Source: Andrena cerasifolii
Lineage: Eukaryota > Arthropoda > Insecta > Hymenoptera > Andrenidae
Assembly (NCBI RefSeq): GCF_050908995.1
Contig: NC_135125.1
Span: forward strand, 9,325,011-9,389,010
Reading direction: 5' to 3'
Length of the DNA stretch: 64,000 nucleotides
A program made the position numbers and the translations under genes. Shown piece by piece: positions 13,206 through 25,800 of this stretch. How positions within the stretch are numbered: the stretch's first letter is position 1; every line of letters begins with the position of its first letter. Below the pieces are notes generated by a model. That model had not been told where the DNA came from and searched no databases. It saw nothing but the letters and a program-made list of their open reading frames with translations.

Positions 13206-15016
13206 TTAATCCGTACCAAAGTATTTCTGTCCGAAATGATTTGGAGCTACACTATGAATCTCCGATGTCAATATCTTCATCTGTAAAAAGGAATTTAATT
13301 TCACTGAAAAAATTCAGATGCATTCGCAGCTTACAAATGTAGCATGATTTGCACACTGATTTCTGCTGCCCTGCTACAACGATGCTGCACACATAAATTT
13401 GGTAATACTCCTAATAAAATTAACTAAAAATTGTTTATAATCGAATTATGTGAAATGTAAAATGTTAGAACTTGATACTGAATTTGGTTGATAATTGTGG
13501 AGTTGCACAGGAATGAGAAACTTATGATGCACTAAACGTTTCTGTAAATCATTGCTGTGCGTTCGTACTTCATGCATAGGGAACATACCTGAGGGAAGGC
13601 AGTGACTAGAGATTTGGCAGCAATTGGCGTACAAAATAAGTTTGACAAAATGATATTTTCTTCCAGCACATTATGCTCCTTCAGGATAGCTATTGCCTTT
13701 ATCACAGTGTTCCCAGTACCTTTAAATCAAAGCATTATAATTCTACGGCACGCAGGCACGCGTACTTTGAAAAAGGATAATTTTGCATTCTTATACCTTC
13801 GCCGACTTGCGTACAATAAATAAGAACCAGGACATTAACAATTCTTAACAATTAGAAGGTAGAACCTTGCACTTACTCATTATCGGATACATTAACAACA
13901 CTTTCCTCTCGGATATGTCATCTGGAAACTTTGCATAAACCACCTTGGCTTCGTGAGTGTCCGCGTCACTTTCCACTAATATTTTCCCAATTCTTATGCT
14001 ACGACAGCAATCTCTCAAACCCTAAAAAATGATGCGATTAATGTGATCTAAGAATTAAGGTGCCTGAAATTTGCAATTCACCTGCTCCATGGCCTCTCCG
14101 CTTCTCACTATGGACACACCGCAGTTTCCTTTCTGATACTTCAAGCCGTTGTACTTGGCTCCCGTCGGTGTAGTGACCACACATTTGGAAAACGGTAATT
14201 GATTCAAACTTTCTTCTATGACCAGCCTTATCTAAAATTGTCAACATCTGCGTACAGTGAGCCATATAAATTACGCCTTCTATGATAACAATCTAAGTCA
14301 CATACACATCCCTCGCAAGGAGACCTGCTTATGCAGCACAATTGTTATCAGTACGCATACCTTAACAGTATTTGCATGAGATTAGAACAGGAATGCCATA
14401 ATGACAACGAATTCCTTGAACCCAAGAAGAAGGTAAGAAAAATGTACCTCGCATATAATTAACTACATATTTTCGATGAATATACAGTTATTCGAAGTAT
14501 AATACGACATGTTGGTGCCGAGGACGTACCTCTTTCCCAGGAAAAAGGGCTTTCTACTCTTCTTTGCGCGTAAATTTCTTCCGTGATATTCGAAGCTTTG
14601 CGTCGATAAATATCTCAAAGTGGCAAAAGTTATGTGAAAAGGGAGTGACAATCGATCGAATAGCGTCATTAAACGAAAAATCAAACTCACTAGTCGGTCG
14701 GCGTAGAACTTGAAGTCGCTCCTCGTGGTGTTTCTGTAACGGAGATGCATCGTGTTTAATTAATCTGTTCAATGGGAAATGAACGACGTAACGCACTGAC
14801 ATCGTGCCGGCTTTTAAATTTAAAAAAAAAAACCTTAATGTATGGAAAGTGAATGATGATTCGTGATCGATTTACTTACTTGTCCCTCAATATAGTTTGC
14901 AACTCCTTCACCTGATTGTTGCACGGAAGGATCTTCAAATTCGGCCCATAAACGTCGCTGACATCGTTGGTTTCGTTAGGTTTCTTTGTCACCGACATAA
15001 TCTCCGTGCTACCCAT
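13206..15016 (-). CDS. Uracil phosphoribosyltransferase homologue (UPRT)
   Basis: Homologue of UPRT (Drosophila krishah), which in microbes makes UMP from uracil and PRPP. Minus-strand exons are 15016-14880, 14733-14691, 14231-14082, 14021-13877, 13719-13589 and 13280-13206; all phases join, giving 226 residues. In order one sees LPCNNQVKELQTILRDK, TTRSDFKFYADRL, IRLVIEESLNQLP, GNCGVSIVRSGEAMEQ, GLRDCCRSIRIGKIL, the PRPP loop MYPIMSTGNT, and HFGQKYFGTD at the end. Animal members are known to diverge from microbial enzymes at the uracil site, so catalysis is doubtful. The start is uncertain: the frame stays open to an ATG at 15187, but the extra hydrophobic segment coincides with a polypyrimidine tract and AG acceptor (TTTTTTCTGTCTGCAG), so a 5' UTR intron is more likely and I took the first ATG after it. 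Confidence 0.92.
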
Positions 15017-15365
15017 ATTGGATTCTTCACGTGCATGCAATACCTCCGTAGACTGCCGTAGACGTTTCTCCAGCGATGCGCGCAATGCAAATGCTGCAGA
15101 CAGAAAAAATAGAATAAATAGCGACCAGGGGTACCATGAATTCACTGGCGCTACTTGAATTATTACCACAAGGTTGGCAGGCCTCATTGGATTTTGTTAC
15201 TAGCGGGCAAATTATTGTCACACTCTTTGTAACCATATAACTGAAGTTTTCGAATTGTATTATTAATCAAATATAATTTCGAATTTTAAAAGCATGAGCT
15301 TATAGATATGGCGCAATTTATTATGCCATTGTATTAAACAGTAGAATAATTGCTTTAGCCAATCA

Positions 15366-15388
15366 TGGGCGTATTCCACTTACGCCCA
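15366..15388. repeat. Short perfect hairpin
   Basis: TGGGCGTA and TACGCCCA form a perfect 8-bp inverted repeat around a 7-base loop, abutting the left end of the palindromic element at 15388. Confidence 0.6.
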
Positions 15389-15658
15389 AATCGCCCGTGA
15401 TTTTCATTAGAATAGGTTTCCCTATACGCGACTGGACGTATCGTTAAGAATTTCAAACTTGATTTTCTCGAAAATGAAGCGCAATATCAAAAAATTTTAT
15501 TCCTTTTTCTCGACTTATTTACTTGTTATAAGTAGAAAAGAAAGAGTAACTTTTTTTTATATCGCGCTTAATTTTCGAGAAAATCAACTTTCAAAATCTT
15601 GATGTTGCGTTCTGTCACGTATAGGGAAACCTACCTTAATGAAAATCACGGGCGATTT
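15388..15658. mobile_element. Palindromic MITE between UPRT and SART1
   Basis: Both ends carry AAATCGCCCGTGATTTTCAT in opposite orientation, and the two halves stay alignable as inverted repeats for roughly 100 bases (shared TAGGTTTCCCTATACG and GATTTTCTCGAAAAT blocks). The whole ~270-bp segment could fold into one long hairpin. This is the form of a non-autonomous DNA transposon. I could not define a convincing target-site duplication. It lies in the intergenic region between UPRT (-) and SART1 (+). Confidence 0.75.
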
Positions 15659-16105
15659 TAGTATAATTTTAGTTCACACCTTTCACTGCCGAGTGGAGCC
15701 CATAAACTGAACAAACTGTTAGAAAAAAGGTTGTATAATGAACTGCAGCTTTTGTTCGAGGCATACAATGTTGGAATATAAATAAATAAAATTGATTTTA
15801 ATGTCCCTGCGTCGAACGTGTGGGTTAATACTTCTCCCGCTGCATGGGCGTGGAAACACGTCGATTCTAGAAGTGGAGTAAAGATTTTTAACACATCTTT
15901 AAATTACGTTTTTACTTTACGTTGGTAATAATTGCAGTGCTCTTCAGACAGCATCGTTATTAATTTGAAGTACGCATCGTCTAGCATCGTGGAAAAGATG
16001 GTGGATCGAGTCGCTGGTTTCAGTATCGTAGAATATCTTTCATTTTAGAGGAATTTAGACAAGACGGCGTGTCTTGTTCGCGAAGCGTGAATCAGAGAAT
16101 CGAAA

Positions 16106-19100
16106 ATGGGCTCCAATAAACGGCACAAAACCGAGAAGAGCCGGGACGCTAAGAAGAAGCGTCACCGCAGTCGGTCACGGAGTTATACGCCTGAACGCGA
16201 GAAATCGGATAAGCACAGGCACCACAAAAAGCATAGAAGGAAAGAGCGCAAGGATTATGACAGCGATGGTTATTATCTGATTCATTCCTATTTACAGTAT
16301 TAGTTGCACGATGGCCATTCTCGATAACGCGCGTCCCTTGCAATTTGCTTATGCGCCACGAGCGTAATGTAATATTGTTTATTGCGTGCAGTTAGTTAAG
16401 CTACGCTTTCGGGTTCCGCTTCGTTCTTCTTCTCTGGTTTCAAAACTGTATCCGTGTCCCATCGGCAGACATACTTAGCGAGTCTCGAAGTACAAGGTTA
16501 AATAATTCGAAGGAAATTGAAGCAAATAATAATTATATTATCCATAGGTACATAAGCATTTTCTACGATGAACATACCGCATTTAATATCAGTTAATACT
16601 GCGCCCATTTCATTCCAGTCGAAATAGTTAACGCGCCTCCTCCGCCAAAGATCTCTAAATCGTCACATCCGTCTACGCCTCCGCCGCCTGAGATTTCGAA
16701 GCAACGCAGTCCCTCGCCGGCCAAGGGCGGCGGAACGCAGAGCTCCTTGTCCATAGACGAGACTAATAAGTTACGAGCGAAACTAGGTTTGAAGCCGTTG
16801 GAGGTTGATAGCGTCTCCAAGGATGACCCGAACAAGATTAAAGACGATCTGGGAGAGTTTTATCACAAGCCTGCTCCTGATGTTAACGAGAAGTTGAAGA
16901 CACAGAAGCTAAAGGAGAGAATTGGTACTCAGAAACAGAAGAGGCAAATCGAATCTAATCTAGCTAAAGTAAAGAATCTAGGCGATTGTGATTCGGATGA
17001 CGATGCTAGAGCTTGGATTGATAAGAGCAGGCACATGGAGAAGGAGAAGAAGAAAGCAGAAGAAAGAGTAATCATATATCCAGAGTACTTAAATATCTGT
17101 GTTAACAACAGATTAAGAATGCAGCATTCTAATTTCTTTTCAAGGCCAAAATGTTGGACCAATTGGACGAGGAATTCGGAATTGGGAATCTGGTTAAAGA
17201 AGAAATCCACAGCGCCCGTAACACTGCTTATACCGAGAAGAATTTAAAGGGTCTGAAAGTGGAGCACAAGATCGTAAGTACTTATATTCACGTGTTTTAA
17301 TAGTCGTAGAAATTAAACAGTTTTATTCGAATGTTACTTAATAGGACAAGTTCGAAGAAGGTAAAACAGTTGTCCTAACACTAAAAGATCGCGCGGTATT
17401 AGACGAGAGTGAAGATGTACTCGTGAACGTGAATATAACGGACGAAGAGCGTTACCAACGGAATATCTTAAATAAGACTAAAAAGCCTGGTTACGACGCA
17501 TACGACGAAGATAATTACGATGAATATGGTATGCCAAAGAAGATTGTCTTGGAGAAGTATGACGAAGAGATCGAGGGCGAGAAGAAAGATACTTTCGTGC
17601 TAGGAGTGAATATGAAAGAAGTTAAGCAGTCCAAGCTTGATTGCATCAAGCAACGTTTGGCGAACAAGCGATTAGAGACATTGCATTTAGCGGAACCGAA
17701 ACTAGCCAGCGAATATTACAATGAGGAAGAACTCGCAAAGTTTAAGAAACCAAAGAAGAAGGTAAGTGTTCGAAATAATGTTCTAATAACTTCCACGAGT
17801 GTTGTTAATACTTTGTCACCTCACAGATTCGAAAAATCAGGAAGAAACTGAAAGCAGACGATCTGATTCCTGAAGATAACGATTATCTTCGAGATCTTGG
17901 AAGTAGAAGAAGCAAGCGACCGGAAGAAGCGAAAGTTGAAAATGATGGTTTAGATGTGGACGACTTAGGAGGTATTTAGCGCCCTAAATTTCGCGACCTT
18001 GTTCACTATAGTGTTCTAAAACTTTATGAACCATCTTTTCCCGAATCCAGCTCCCACCGAGGATCTCAGCGGAGTGAAACTTGAAGAAGACGACAAGGAA
18101 TTGGAGTTGCAACTAGCATTGAAGAAAGCGCAGCGCTTGAAGGAGTCGCAATTATCTAGTATCGAGCAGGTCGTTGAAACCATAAAACAAGAACCCACAG
18201 GTTCGGACGACGGTCAGGCTGGAAATATTGTTCTTAATGCTACGGCGGAATTTTGTAGAACCTTGGGAGACATTCCTACTTATGGTCTTGCTGGGAACAG
18301 AGAAGAGAATGGCCAGGAACTTATGGTATCAACTCGTTACAATATCATTCTTTTACAGAACTAAAGCTTTCCAAGTCTATTTTGTAATTTAAATTGTAGG
18401 ACTTCGAAATGGACGGAGTGAAAGAGGAACCGCCTGCAAACGAGGAAGAAGACGATGGTCGTGGTGCATGGAATACAGTGCAACTAGGTATCTCTCTCGA
18501 TTTTTTTTTTATATATCTTACGAAACACAAATCGCAATTAATTTTACTTTAAAATATTAATAATTCTACTGTATTCTAACGATAGACGAAAGCACGTCGG
18601 AGCCAGTAACAATGGAAAACGCGATTCTGGATGCAGAACCTTCTCTCGGGCATGGCGTCGGCGGAGCGTTAAAGCTCGCAATGAGTAAAGGCTATTTGCA
18701 AAAAGAGGACAGTAGTCGACCATCTGCATCGCGTTTCGCCCATTTACAGGCTCAGAATTACTCGATAGAGGACAAGACTTACGGGTATGTATGGCACATA
18801 ACTATCGCTTCGATACAAGATGCTTTCTTACACGCTCGCAACGGGCTCTCCTCGTGAAATCGATGTAAGAAATACTCTTCTATCGAATGCATTCGAAACG
18901 AACCTTGTTAGACACGAGACTCTAGTGAATTTCAAACTGTTAGTTAACAGTCTCTTAAATAGAGCCCGGATTTCGGTGCTCGGGAAATGGATGATCTGCT
19001 ACCGCAACGAGAGTTTAACTACTTTGTCGGAGATGGTGAAAGGCCTGAGAAGCGAGTAGGATGTTAATTGAGGTATGTTTATGTTATGCGATTCTATTGT

Positions 19101-20204
19101 CGCGCGCGATATTCGAACGTTCCAACTTCTAGACAAGTCCAGTGTGGATTAAAGTTACATCGCTCTGAGTAGTAATAAACGAATCCTTGTTAAACACCAT
19201 ACATCATAAATATAATCTTCATCTCTTACACTCTAGCATGTTTCAACGTACGAAGTATGGTGCGAACCAAGGGTTTAAAATAAGGATTCTTCGTATAAAT
19301 AGTAATCGACAATTTGTTTCTAATATCTTCTGTGCATTTGTCAATTCTTCTCATAGGAAGAATTCATCATTCTTTGAGAACTATAGTAAACTAAAACTTT
19401 GGAATGTTTTATACGGATATGGGTTTACTTATGATAGCATATGACTTGTTTAGATTCGTGTTGATTCAATCGCATAATGTAATGTATCTTGAGAGCTCAA
19501 TAGCCTGCTTTCCGATTAATATATTCACAAATATGATCGATTTCCACTGTGACTTAAGTTTCTTCAAACACCGAATTCCATGGGCTGCTATATATTTTTG
19601 TATCCAAAAAGAGTATCTATTTTATCCTCCTATCTCTTTCATCGAGTTCCGACTTCATCCACGCTTTTCCCTTTTCAGAGACGACGACAAATTTGGCAGA
19701 AGAGATCGTTTCAACGGTCCAACCTCGGAATTCAAAGAAAAGGACGGTTTTAAACCGAACGTGAAATTAGAGTACATCGACGACGATGGGCACGTTTTGA
19801 GTGCTAAAGAAGCTTTCAGATATCTGTCGCACAAGTTCCATGGGAAAGGTCCGGGAAAGAATAAGGTTCGTGTCTTTACGACGATTGTTTTTCCCATTTG
19901 AAAACTGCAAGGCACGTGGCTAATAGTATTGTGTAACCTCGTAGGTTGAAAAGCGGATGAAGAAAGCGGAACAAGAAGTTCTAATGAAACGGATGTCCTC
20001 CACGGACACACCTCTAGGTACACTTAATTTATTGCAGGCGAAACAAAAGGAAACTCAATCGCCGTACATAGTGCTGAGTGGCAGCAAGCAAATGCAGACG
20101 TAAGGAATCAGATGTTAATTAAATTACGTAGCAGCTTATCATTACCACGTGCTAATCACGAATGATTTTCTTCCAGGACTAGTATATCAAAGTCGAAGCA
20201 TTAA
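16106..20204 (+). CDS. SART1: U4/U6.U5 tri-snRNP-associated protein 1 (SART1/Snu66)
   Basis: Spliceosome component needed for tri-snRNP recruitment. Exons are 16106-16268, 16619-17067, 17145-17273, 17345-17761, 17827-17971, 18051-18325, 18400-18487, 18586-18784, 19679-19865, 19945-20099 and 20177-20204; frames join to 744 residues. The N-terminus (to ~residue 55) is Arg/Ser/Lys-rich, an RS-like domain. Next comes SLSIDETNKLRAKLGLKPLEV, the SART1 signature, then AKMLDQLDEEFGIGNLV, the acidic VNVNITDEERY region, and LASEYYNEEELAKFKKPKKK. Later blocks are FCRTLGDIPTYGLAGNREE, AFRYLSHKFHGKGPGKNK and SSTDTPLG...SPYIVLSGS, all conserved in SART1. The donor of exon 1 (GTTATT) is non-consensus but gives the only phase that joins DSD to VEIVNAPPPP. 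Intron 8 is unusually long (about 890 bases). Confidence 0.96.
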
Positions 20205-20359
20205 AGGTTTTAATGCTAACTTTAATATGAGAATTGTATATAATATACAGACAGGAGAAAATCTCTTATCGGTAAATTGTTCGGACAGTACAGTACGTTA
20301 TCGATCGTCGAGAAATAACAATACACATTCTTTTTGATTTGTTAATTCAAGTACAGGAT

Positions 20360-20365
20360 AATAAA
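20360..20365 (+). terminator. Polyadenylation signal of SART1
   Basis: AATAAA about 155 bases after the SART1 stop codon. Confidence 0.55.
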
Positions 20366-22826
20366 GCAACATTTGTGAGTTTATAAAAGATGTTGATTTT
20401 TCCATTACCTTTTCCTTCTCAAAGGAAGACTAAAATCCTTAATTGACAATTTAAGAGTTTTATGCTCCTCGGATTTCGTCGCGGTATACTCCTAACAGCG
20501 ATTCAAGTTATTTTAATGTAAATTTCCAAGGTTTATACGGCTCGAATATTATTTACACTGTACAAGTTGGATATGGTAGCTGAAGATATGAAGTATTCAG
20601 TACGTATGCCAGAGAAAATTATCTAAATTTTCTCAGTCTATATAAAGTAGTACAAATTCATTTTTTGTCACTTCTTTTCATAGATAATATCTTCTTATGC
20701 TTATGCAAAATATTCTCTTACATTAAAGGAATACACATACATCTATCACAATAAAATTAAGTGGGGCGGGGACAAACGACGACTACCTTACTTCAGCCAC
20801 GTTAAAGAATTACGATCTACACTCTGAACAGTAACAAGTTTGTAAAGGCTGCTTTATAGTTTAACACGTGGGTTACCCCTTTACTTCTGCATCCTCAATC
20901 ACAATGTTTACGATTAACTTCTACTCTTTATCCGTAAAAATCTCTACTTGGATGATACAAATTTGAATACTACAAAATATTTTACCGTCCCTAAATAGTC
21001 ACTATATAAACGTTTGCTCAACATTCTTTGCTTAGTATGAAATGGTGTCGTGAAGTTGAAAATATCTTTCTTCTCTCATCAAGCGAAAGATTTTCTTGTA
21101 GTCGGTTATCAATTTGTATTACTCTCGGCCGACATTGCGTAGATCGGTGTCGCGACTTCGTATCGAGAAAATGGTAACAATTCGTCGGTACAAAGAATGC
21201 TGCATGGCATTAAGTATAGGTATCCCTGATATCACAAGGCTTCACTTTGTGCAAAAATATTAATACTTGATCTCACGAATCTTACACGTTGCACAATAAA
21301 ATCTATAAATTATATTTTATAAATAGGCGTCTCGAATTATACACATTTAGTTACAGTTACAGTTTTTGATAATCGTTTAGAAGACTTGCTCTCTACTCCC
21401 TATTCACGATTCATTACATCTCCCTTTTCTTGTTCTTTTTTTTCTTCTTTTTTGGAAAGTTTGGCACTTCTCTTAACGGCTCACGAAAAGTAATAGGAAT
21501 TCCTTCTTTTTCAATTTTTAAACATTTATTTAGAAGTAGTGTCTCCTGTTGACGAGGGAGCATACTATCTAATTGTGAACTTCAAATTGCGAATAACTTA
21601 TAAGTTTTAAGAAAGACGTTTGAGCAGTTCTGAAAGGCTTTCAAAGGAATAGAATTGAGTCATGTTCAATCGCTAAAATAGTATCTTCGTTGACGAACGA
21701 AAATAATGAGTAATTATATGTTAACAATAGAAAGTAGATCGAAGAGAATTCCTATTATTTTTTTAAACAACCTGCTACACACTCTGATATTTATTTTAAC
21801 TTACGGATATGACTCTGTTTGCTGGACTCTAAGAAATTTAGTTCGCACCAGTAACACCATGCCTGTCGTAAAATTGATAAACTTCCAATAAATTTTATAC
21901 TATACAGTTATCTAACAAAATTCTATCACTACGCAAATGAAAAAACAAATCCAACATCCTTTGTGTTACTGTTATGTTAAACAAATTTCTTATCATCGGC
22001 AAGTATATATATATATATATATATTCGTGTAAATGTTCCCTATTCTCACCTACAAGTCAGAATTAATGCAAACTACGCGAAATAGATAAATATTTTCAGT
22101 AAATACTAGACCCATGGATTCTTTTCAATCCTTTCTCGTAAATCCTTTTTTTTTCATATGTATGTACTAAGATAATCAATTAATCTGTTAAGTTTTTATA
22201 TATATTATAAATTGACTCTGTTTCTCATTCTCTCTAATCTTCCACTCCAGTATGCAGAGTGCTTCAGAACTGTAGATAGAAACTTAATCAAATAATAGAA
22301 CTCATAAAAAGAAACATATCCTTATAATCAGGCTTTCAAAACCATTATACTTTGCGAGATATTCCGTGTTTCAGTTAGCAACTTTATATAGAATAACTCA
22401 TTGTATCTATCTGCATTGGTTTACAAAGACTAAATACCCCGAAACTGTTAACTAATGGACTTACGTTTCTCATGACTTTTGTAGTTCTTTTAATCAGTTC
22501 TATTAATGAAATTAGTTTATATCTACATGTCCGAAACACCCTGCGATAAGGTATTAAAATCATTTGGTATAAGTATCGGTAAAAGGGAAGTGCGAGCCCC
22601 AATGTTTCAATCGATGATCCACTGAACCATCAAATGTCCCGTTAAAAAATGAAAATCGATCATCGTATCAAAAGTGTGTGTACAAGAAGCTAAGCAATAG
22701 TATGAAACCGTGGTAGTGAACGATCGAATAGTAATGGTACAGTTACTACTAGTTTTTCGGATATACCTTCCTCAAGGTGGTCACCTTCCAAGGTATCTTC
22801 CTCGAGCGGAACATCATAAGCAATTG
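20366..22826. other. Convergent 3' region of SART1 and pollux
   Basis: About 2.4 kb of AT-rich sequence between two converging genes. It probably contains the long 3' UTR of the minus-strand TBC gene. No conserved coding frame or RNA gene is visible. A TA dinucleotide run lies at 22004-22025. Confidence 0.5.
22004..22025. repeat. (TA)n microsatellite
   Basis: About eleven uninterrupted TA dinucleotides. Confidence 0.9.
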
Positions 22827-25800
22827 TTATCTGTTCAATGTCTCTACTTTCTGATTCTGAGCGTTCTTGTTCACGTTCTCCTCTTGGCCAGTCGGGCTCG
22901 GCAGTCTGACCGGCTTGATCGATTTCAACTTGGTCGTTCCACCGTATCTAAAGTTCACGTCGCTGCAAGTATCTAGAGGGTGCATGGTGCCGGTCAAATT
23001 CAACACGTCCTCGTCCGTGGTGGCCTCCAGTTTGCTGGTCGGGACCTTCTTCACAGATCCCAGCTCGTAAGCGGACTTGGACGATTTCAGCTTCGCTTTC
23101 GCGTTCAGCGGCAACGAGACCGACTTCTCCAGATTGTCAACGAGCTGGATCTTCAGGTTCTTGTCGTTCTGCGTGACTTGCTCGTCGGGGGAGTTGACCG
23201 TGTCGGTGATCTGGATGTCTATGTTGACCGTCTTCGGGTCGTTCTCATCGTTTCGAATCGTCTGCTCGGAGTACTCGTTCCTCAGGGCGGCCAGTTGTGC
23301 TCGTTGCTTCTGTATGTGGTTGTGCGAGTTCGAGAAGAACGACGAGACCCTCTCGAGCTTGGTGACCAAATTCGGTTGGCTGAGCGTCGATTTCAGAGGA
23401 TAAGGCGGGTCTATCGTGGCGTTGTTCTTTAGGAGATTGTGAGATTCCCTACCCGTCGAGTTGCTCTTTATCATCGCGAATTTATTGTTGTCCTCGATCA
23501 CTTTCATAGGGTAAGATCTACTGGTCGTGCTCCTGCGCTTCTCCGCGAGACTTAGCTGCGCGATTATTCTGCGAATATCTCCAGGGAATTCGATATCTGG
23601 CCGGGTGTCGGACAGCTGCTGAATGAAAGCACCTAAAGTCGCGACGGTTACCTCTAGACTGCGGTTCTGAGACTCTAATTTGAGGAGAGTCGATTGTTGC
23701 ATCGACCGTGTCGTTTCCATACGGTGTAGATTGCTCATAGTGATCTCGAGTTGCTCGCTCAGCTGGCCGACCTCCTGCGTCAGCTGCTTGTTCAGCACCT
23801 TCATCTTCTCCAAGTTCTCGATTTGCGGCTTCACCGACATCATCTCTTCCTGCAGCACTTGGTACTCTACCCTATACTCGTTCAACTGCTTCGTGATCTC
23901 CTGGTCTGGATAGAACACGCGCTTCATCACGCGATCCAAGATCTCTTTGTCCACAGCCGGGACCCGCGTCTTGAGATACTCCATGATCTCTTCGAAGCTG
24001 TCGCACCTCAGCAATTGATCCTGATGCTCCTTCAGCAGCGCCATCGACACTCGGAACAGCACCTCGGTGCTCTCCAGGAAAAGTAAATCAAAGACTCTGG
24101 TTACGAACCCCAATGGGAACTGACTCGCGAACAAAGTCAGTAACCACGGCGCGGCGTACAGCGTGGGCGAGACTTCGTGTTTATCGAAATGACTATAAAT
24201 CGCTGGCAACCTATCGTGCAGCAATCTGGATAATTGATACAGGTACAATTGTAACGCTGCCATGTCGGGGAGGTACAGTTTCCTTAGGCCCCTTCGGAAC
24301 ATCAGGTGCCGCAGCAGGAAGAACGCCTGGTCCTCCGACATGTGCAACAAGAGAACGCCAGCGACAAAGCTGAGCCCCTGACAATAACCGACTTCGTGAT
24401 CAAGAAGCGAGTAAGCTTTCAACAAATTAAACAGTGCCAGCTGTCCGGGCCCTAAGGCTGAACTGAAATACGGATGATTCGGGAACGTTCGTCCCAGATC
24501 AATCAGTATCGCGTGCTGCTGGGACGTAAGCTGCTTCAGGAGTAACTCGTAAGGCGTATTGTAATTGGGGAAATCGCGAGTGTCTATGGGCGGTTGCTTC
24601 AGGCAGAATTGCTCGGCTAAAAATTGCCACACATCTCCCCTCTTCCCTTTCGGTACACCTGCGTGGAACAAAGTTGCCGTTACAAATTTCAAATCACCTT
24701 TGTTTAATCTAAACCGCCTACGATTACTCGAACAAAAGAGGTCCTATCGAGGCGAGGTCTACTGATTTCTTGTTACCTTGCTTAATGGCGTGCAAGAGCA
24801 TTTGATTATCACATTTCGTGGAGACCCTCGACTCTTTGCTAACGAGAAGATCCCAAACTTCCATTAATTCACGGCCGCAACTGCTGAGTTCGTCGTACTC
24901 CAATTTTATCCTTTTAACAGTGGCTTCCTCCTGGCGCACTGTAACAAACAATCGTTAAACATACCAACTGTGTACCATTCACTTTCCTTTTTACCACGAT
25001 AGTGTTGAAAAGTTACCCCTAAGCCTGGCGTTCTCCTTTTCCATTCTTATCAATATCAGCTGCTGATTGATGGCTTTCTTCCAAAGGTCCCTCAATTCCT
25101 GTTTCGTTCTACGCTTTGGGATAGCCTGAGGGGCCTTCATAATATTAATATTCCCAGGCTTATCGTTGTCTTTCTCGTGATCCTTGCCGGGAGTCACGAC
25201 TCTGTTCAATATGGCTTGCCTCCACGAACTGTTCGCGTGTACAGGGTTATTCCCATCTGTCTCGGTTGGTGACATTTTTGGTGAGTTCCCCACCTTCAGA
25301 AAACTGCGTGGAAAAAGTAGAAGGTAAGAAGTACCCCTCTTCTTAATTCTATACCACCGTTATGTAAAGCTTCACACGTACATGTCCATCATAGAACTCT
25401 TTGGTCCAGTGTTCACAGTCAGTTGCTGCTCAGGTGAAACCCTCAACGATCTCGGTCTACTAGCATCGGGCGAGATATCGACTATAGACGGTTGTCGTGA
25501 AATATCGGGGCTTTGGCTGCCGCTTTTTATCACAGTGTTAAGATGGCTCGCGTCTTTTAAGTGCGAGCCAAGGCCAAGGTCGTCCCGCGAACCCTTCCTC
25601 TTCATGAGATTATCGAAGCTATTCGTGAGCGAGCGTTTCGCCTTCATGAATATTGTGCTCCCTACGCCCACGCTTAAGTACTGATTAAGAAATTCACTCC
25701 TGCAACACACCGTGTATTAAATTTAATCGCCAATTTATACAGAAAATGCCGCGGCGCTTGGTACTTCCCGCCAAGGCTAAAGTTTCCCTACGAGAAATAG

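Noticed and set aside
22980..23432. 150-codon plus-strand frame and several others over the pollux 3' exon
   Set aside because: These are complements of the long minus-strand coding exon with its clear coiled-coil and TBC homology.
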